Positions 33,749 through 35,571 of a stretch of 35,571 bases of DNA are shown piece after piece. Position numbers and translations under genes: made by a program. Source of the DNA: Lingula anatina. Taxonomy: Eukaryota; Brachiopoda; Lingulata; Lingulida; Lingulidae. Positions within the stretch are counted from its first letter, which is position 1, and each line of letters opens with the position of its first letter. The stretch covers positions 152,429 through 187,999 of the forward strand of contig NW_019775855.1 of assembly GCF_001039355.2 (NCBI RefSeq), read 5' to 3'. The notes under the pieces are model-generated. The model was not told where the DNA came from. It was given only the letters and a program-made list of their open reading frames with translations, and ran no database searches.

Positions 33749-35268
33749 TGCACCTATTTTATAAAGCGAAAGATACAGCTAAGGACTTACCCTAAACTAA
33801 AGTGAATCAAGATTTTGTTATTAAAATAAACCATTTTTCGATAGAATACTCTTTTGTAAAAAATAATAGAGACAGATATCAGAGAATATTTGGTAGAAAA
33901 CAGCTTCTGTGTGCTCTCAAACGAAGCATCTAATCTATGTAATCTACACCATTCTTCCATAGAAGTGCGTGTTAATCAGGCATGCACCTATTTTACATCA
34001 AAGAAGTCCAAGTTGTGGCTGCAGGTGCGTAGCCAGTGTCCACTAAGCCGTCCACTGTGCTGACTAGGGTCGATGCCTAGTGACCAGCGGGTCAATGTCT
34101 GTGGTGTTGTGGAATGCTCGCTGCATCTGGAACCCAGATCTAGACTGAGTGAAATGGTGCAGATTTGATGCGATCCAGGCGCGGCGTCGTATGAGTTAAT
34201 AAGTAAAGGAAAGGCTTGAAAAAACTCCAATACATATGCACTTTGATACGCAATAAAGAGTTCACATTGTGTAACTTTTCGATTTGTCTAATTTTTTAGT
34301 AAACGATTGGGCGAGACATTAACAAGATGGTATATTATGATATATTATTATTATAGATAGATGTTTTTCGCTACCAGCAAAACTTTGTAAAACAGGATAA
34401 GCCTAGATCAGTCCAGATTTAGTGCGAGATTAGTCCGAAACTGGTGCTTACAACAGACACGCTCTCGGCGGTTAGGGTTTATTAAACCAGTGTAAACGTC
34501 GCTCGATAAACCTATAGCATTGTTGTCGCTTCTGTCCTTCAGATTAATACCTAACATTGTGTAAGTATAATACAGAAGCGTGATCCCCAACCTCATAGCC
34601 ACAACACACTCGAGGAGGTATTATTTTAAACTTTGTACACAGTTTACCACAGACAAAGGTTTGAGGGGCCGAATTGATGTTTTATAGAGCGGTAAGTGTG
34701 TTGCTTTTTGAGCCTGCTGATAACAGGTAATGATATGTGTGTAGAGTGAAGTAACCGGGCTCCGAGGACAATGCAAGAGGGTGAATATTAGGTGCAAACT
34801 CGTTATCTGACGGAGAAAAATATTAGTATGAAGAGCGTGTTACGTTTATATACCAGCTGGTGTTTCTAGACAGGCTGAATGATGTGGACAAGTTTGATTT
34901 GGTGATTTGACAGTTTTTAAAAACTGTTTTGAACGTTTTTATGAAACGGATTTTTATGATTGAAAAAGTTCCATGCACGAAGTACTGATAAAACAGAATT
35001 TGATGCTTCTTCGATGGGCGCAAAAGCGTGTTAAAAAGGAAGTTTGTAGGAAGAAGATGACCCATTCGAAGTGTATACGTGCTGAACAAGGTAGGTCTAA
35101 GTTGGTTAAGCATGAAAAGCAATTCCGGGCAATCTCAAGTTATTTGCTTGATCTAGGAGGTCTTTAGGAGCAGGGCATATTCCCCACTTGTCTTTTTAGT
35201 GTCATTTCTAAGTATTCGGGCAAAATAGTCAACCAGCGAGACGTACTATACACCTGCACCTTTATACA
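33749..35268. other. No recognised gene
   Basis: A GC-richer patch at about 34010-34200 differs from its surroundings, and tgcacctatttta occurs on both sides of part of it (33749-33761, 33983-33995). A short basic frame from ATG 34973 ends at a donor-like CAAG/GTAGGT near 35090 and could be a first exon, but there is no independent support. Confidence 0.3.
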
Positions 35269-35294
35269 ATAATAATAATAATAATAATAATAAT
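35269..35294. repeat. (AAT)n microsatellite
   Basis: About eight AAT trinucleotides. Confidence 0.95.
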
Positions 35295-35462
35295 GGTGAT
35301 TTAATGTATAGTTACACCCATCTATAGGAAGTATTTCACCACTCGCTACATTGCATTAACATTGCTTATGATAGATAAATACTGTACAAGAGAAATTTTG
35401 AAGGTCCATGTTCTTTAATCTATTCTCAGAATACAACAACTGTATACACATTAGCAGTGATT

Positions 35463-35571
35463 TGGGGGGGGGGGGGTCCTGAACCCCCCCGATTTCTGAA
35501 AAAAATAACACCAATGGTCCCGGACCCCCCCCCCCCCCCCCCCACCCACCCCCACCCCCACCAACCCCCCC
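35463..35571. repeat. G-run / C-run cluster at window end
   Basis: A run of 13-14 G is followed by ggtcctgaacccccc, and a related ggtcccggaccccccc leads into a C-rich tail (mostly C with ACC interruptions) to the last base. The G and C runs can pair as a hairpin. The window ending inside such a tract suggests another assembly stall point. Confidence 0.85.

Noticed and set aside
34973-35167. Basic 64-codon frame ending near a donor-like site
   Set aside because: Only a weak donor and an ATG support it; nothing downstream is available to test the join.

Overview
This is a eukaryotic nuclear window: AT-rich, with coding exons interrupted by GT..AG introns, many microsatellites, small inverted-repeat elements, and runs of N from a draft assembly. 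Gene content and style (CNBP, REXO4, a cluster of TACATGTA-type palindromes, very high allelic-type divergence) suggest an invertebrate metazoan, probably a lophotrochozoan such as a mollusc. That assignment is an inference, since no marker gene here fixes the taxon.

Layout. (1) 30-907, + strand: the 3' part of CNBP, with six CCHC zinc knuckles over two exons; its 5' end lies outside the window. (2) 3544-6909, - strand: a complete seven-coding-exon REXO4, a DEDDh 3'-5' exonuclease of 447 aa, tail-to-tail with CNBP. (3) About 7565-7660: a GC-richer, CRE- and ETS-site-bearing region that looks like a divergent promoter between REXO4 and the next gene. (4) 10396-14850, + strand: a five-exon gene for a small (177 aa) protein I do not recognise. 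One of its exons has been amplified into a minisatellite, one intron holds a 552-bp MITE, and its 3' end is present twice around a 444-bp gap. (5) 17011-20701: intergenic, with a foldback element. (6) 20702-21503, + strand: a long first coding exon of a His-rich, charged protein of unknown identity. A frame-compatible terminal exon with a poly(A) signal lies 12 kb downstream at 33574-33680. (7) 21504-35571: mostly non-coding, dominated by a diverged ~3.8-kb direct repeat (21812-25607 and 26018-29889).

The most consistent pattern is that four of the five N positions sit exactly at the boundary between two direct copies (170 bp, 268 bp, 1203 bp, ~3.8 kb). The simplest reading is failed merging of overlapping contigs or haplotypes, not biological duplication. 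It would mean that the second copy of the unknown gene's 3' end is probably false. Features that look biological are the decayed copy of REXO4 exon 4 inside its own intron (catalytic Asp lost), the exon-derived minisatellite at 11624-12075, and the two inverted-repeat elements. I saw no evidence of a prokaryotic-type system, CRISPR array, rRNA or tRNA, and nothing I would call a new biological system with confidence.
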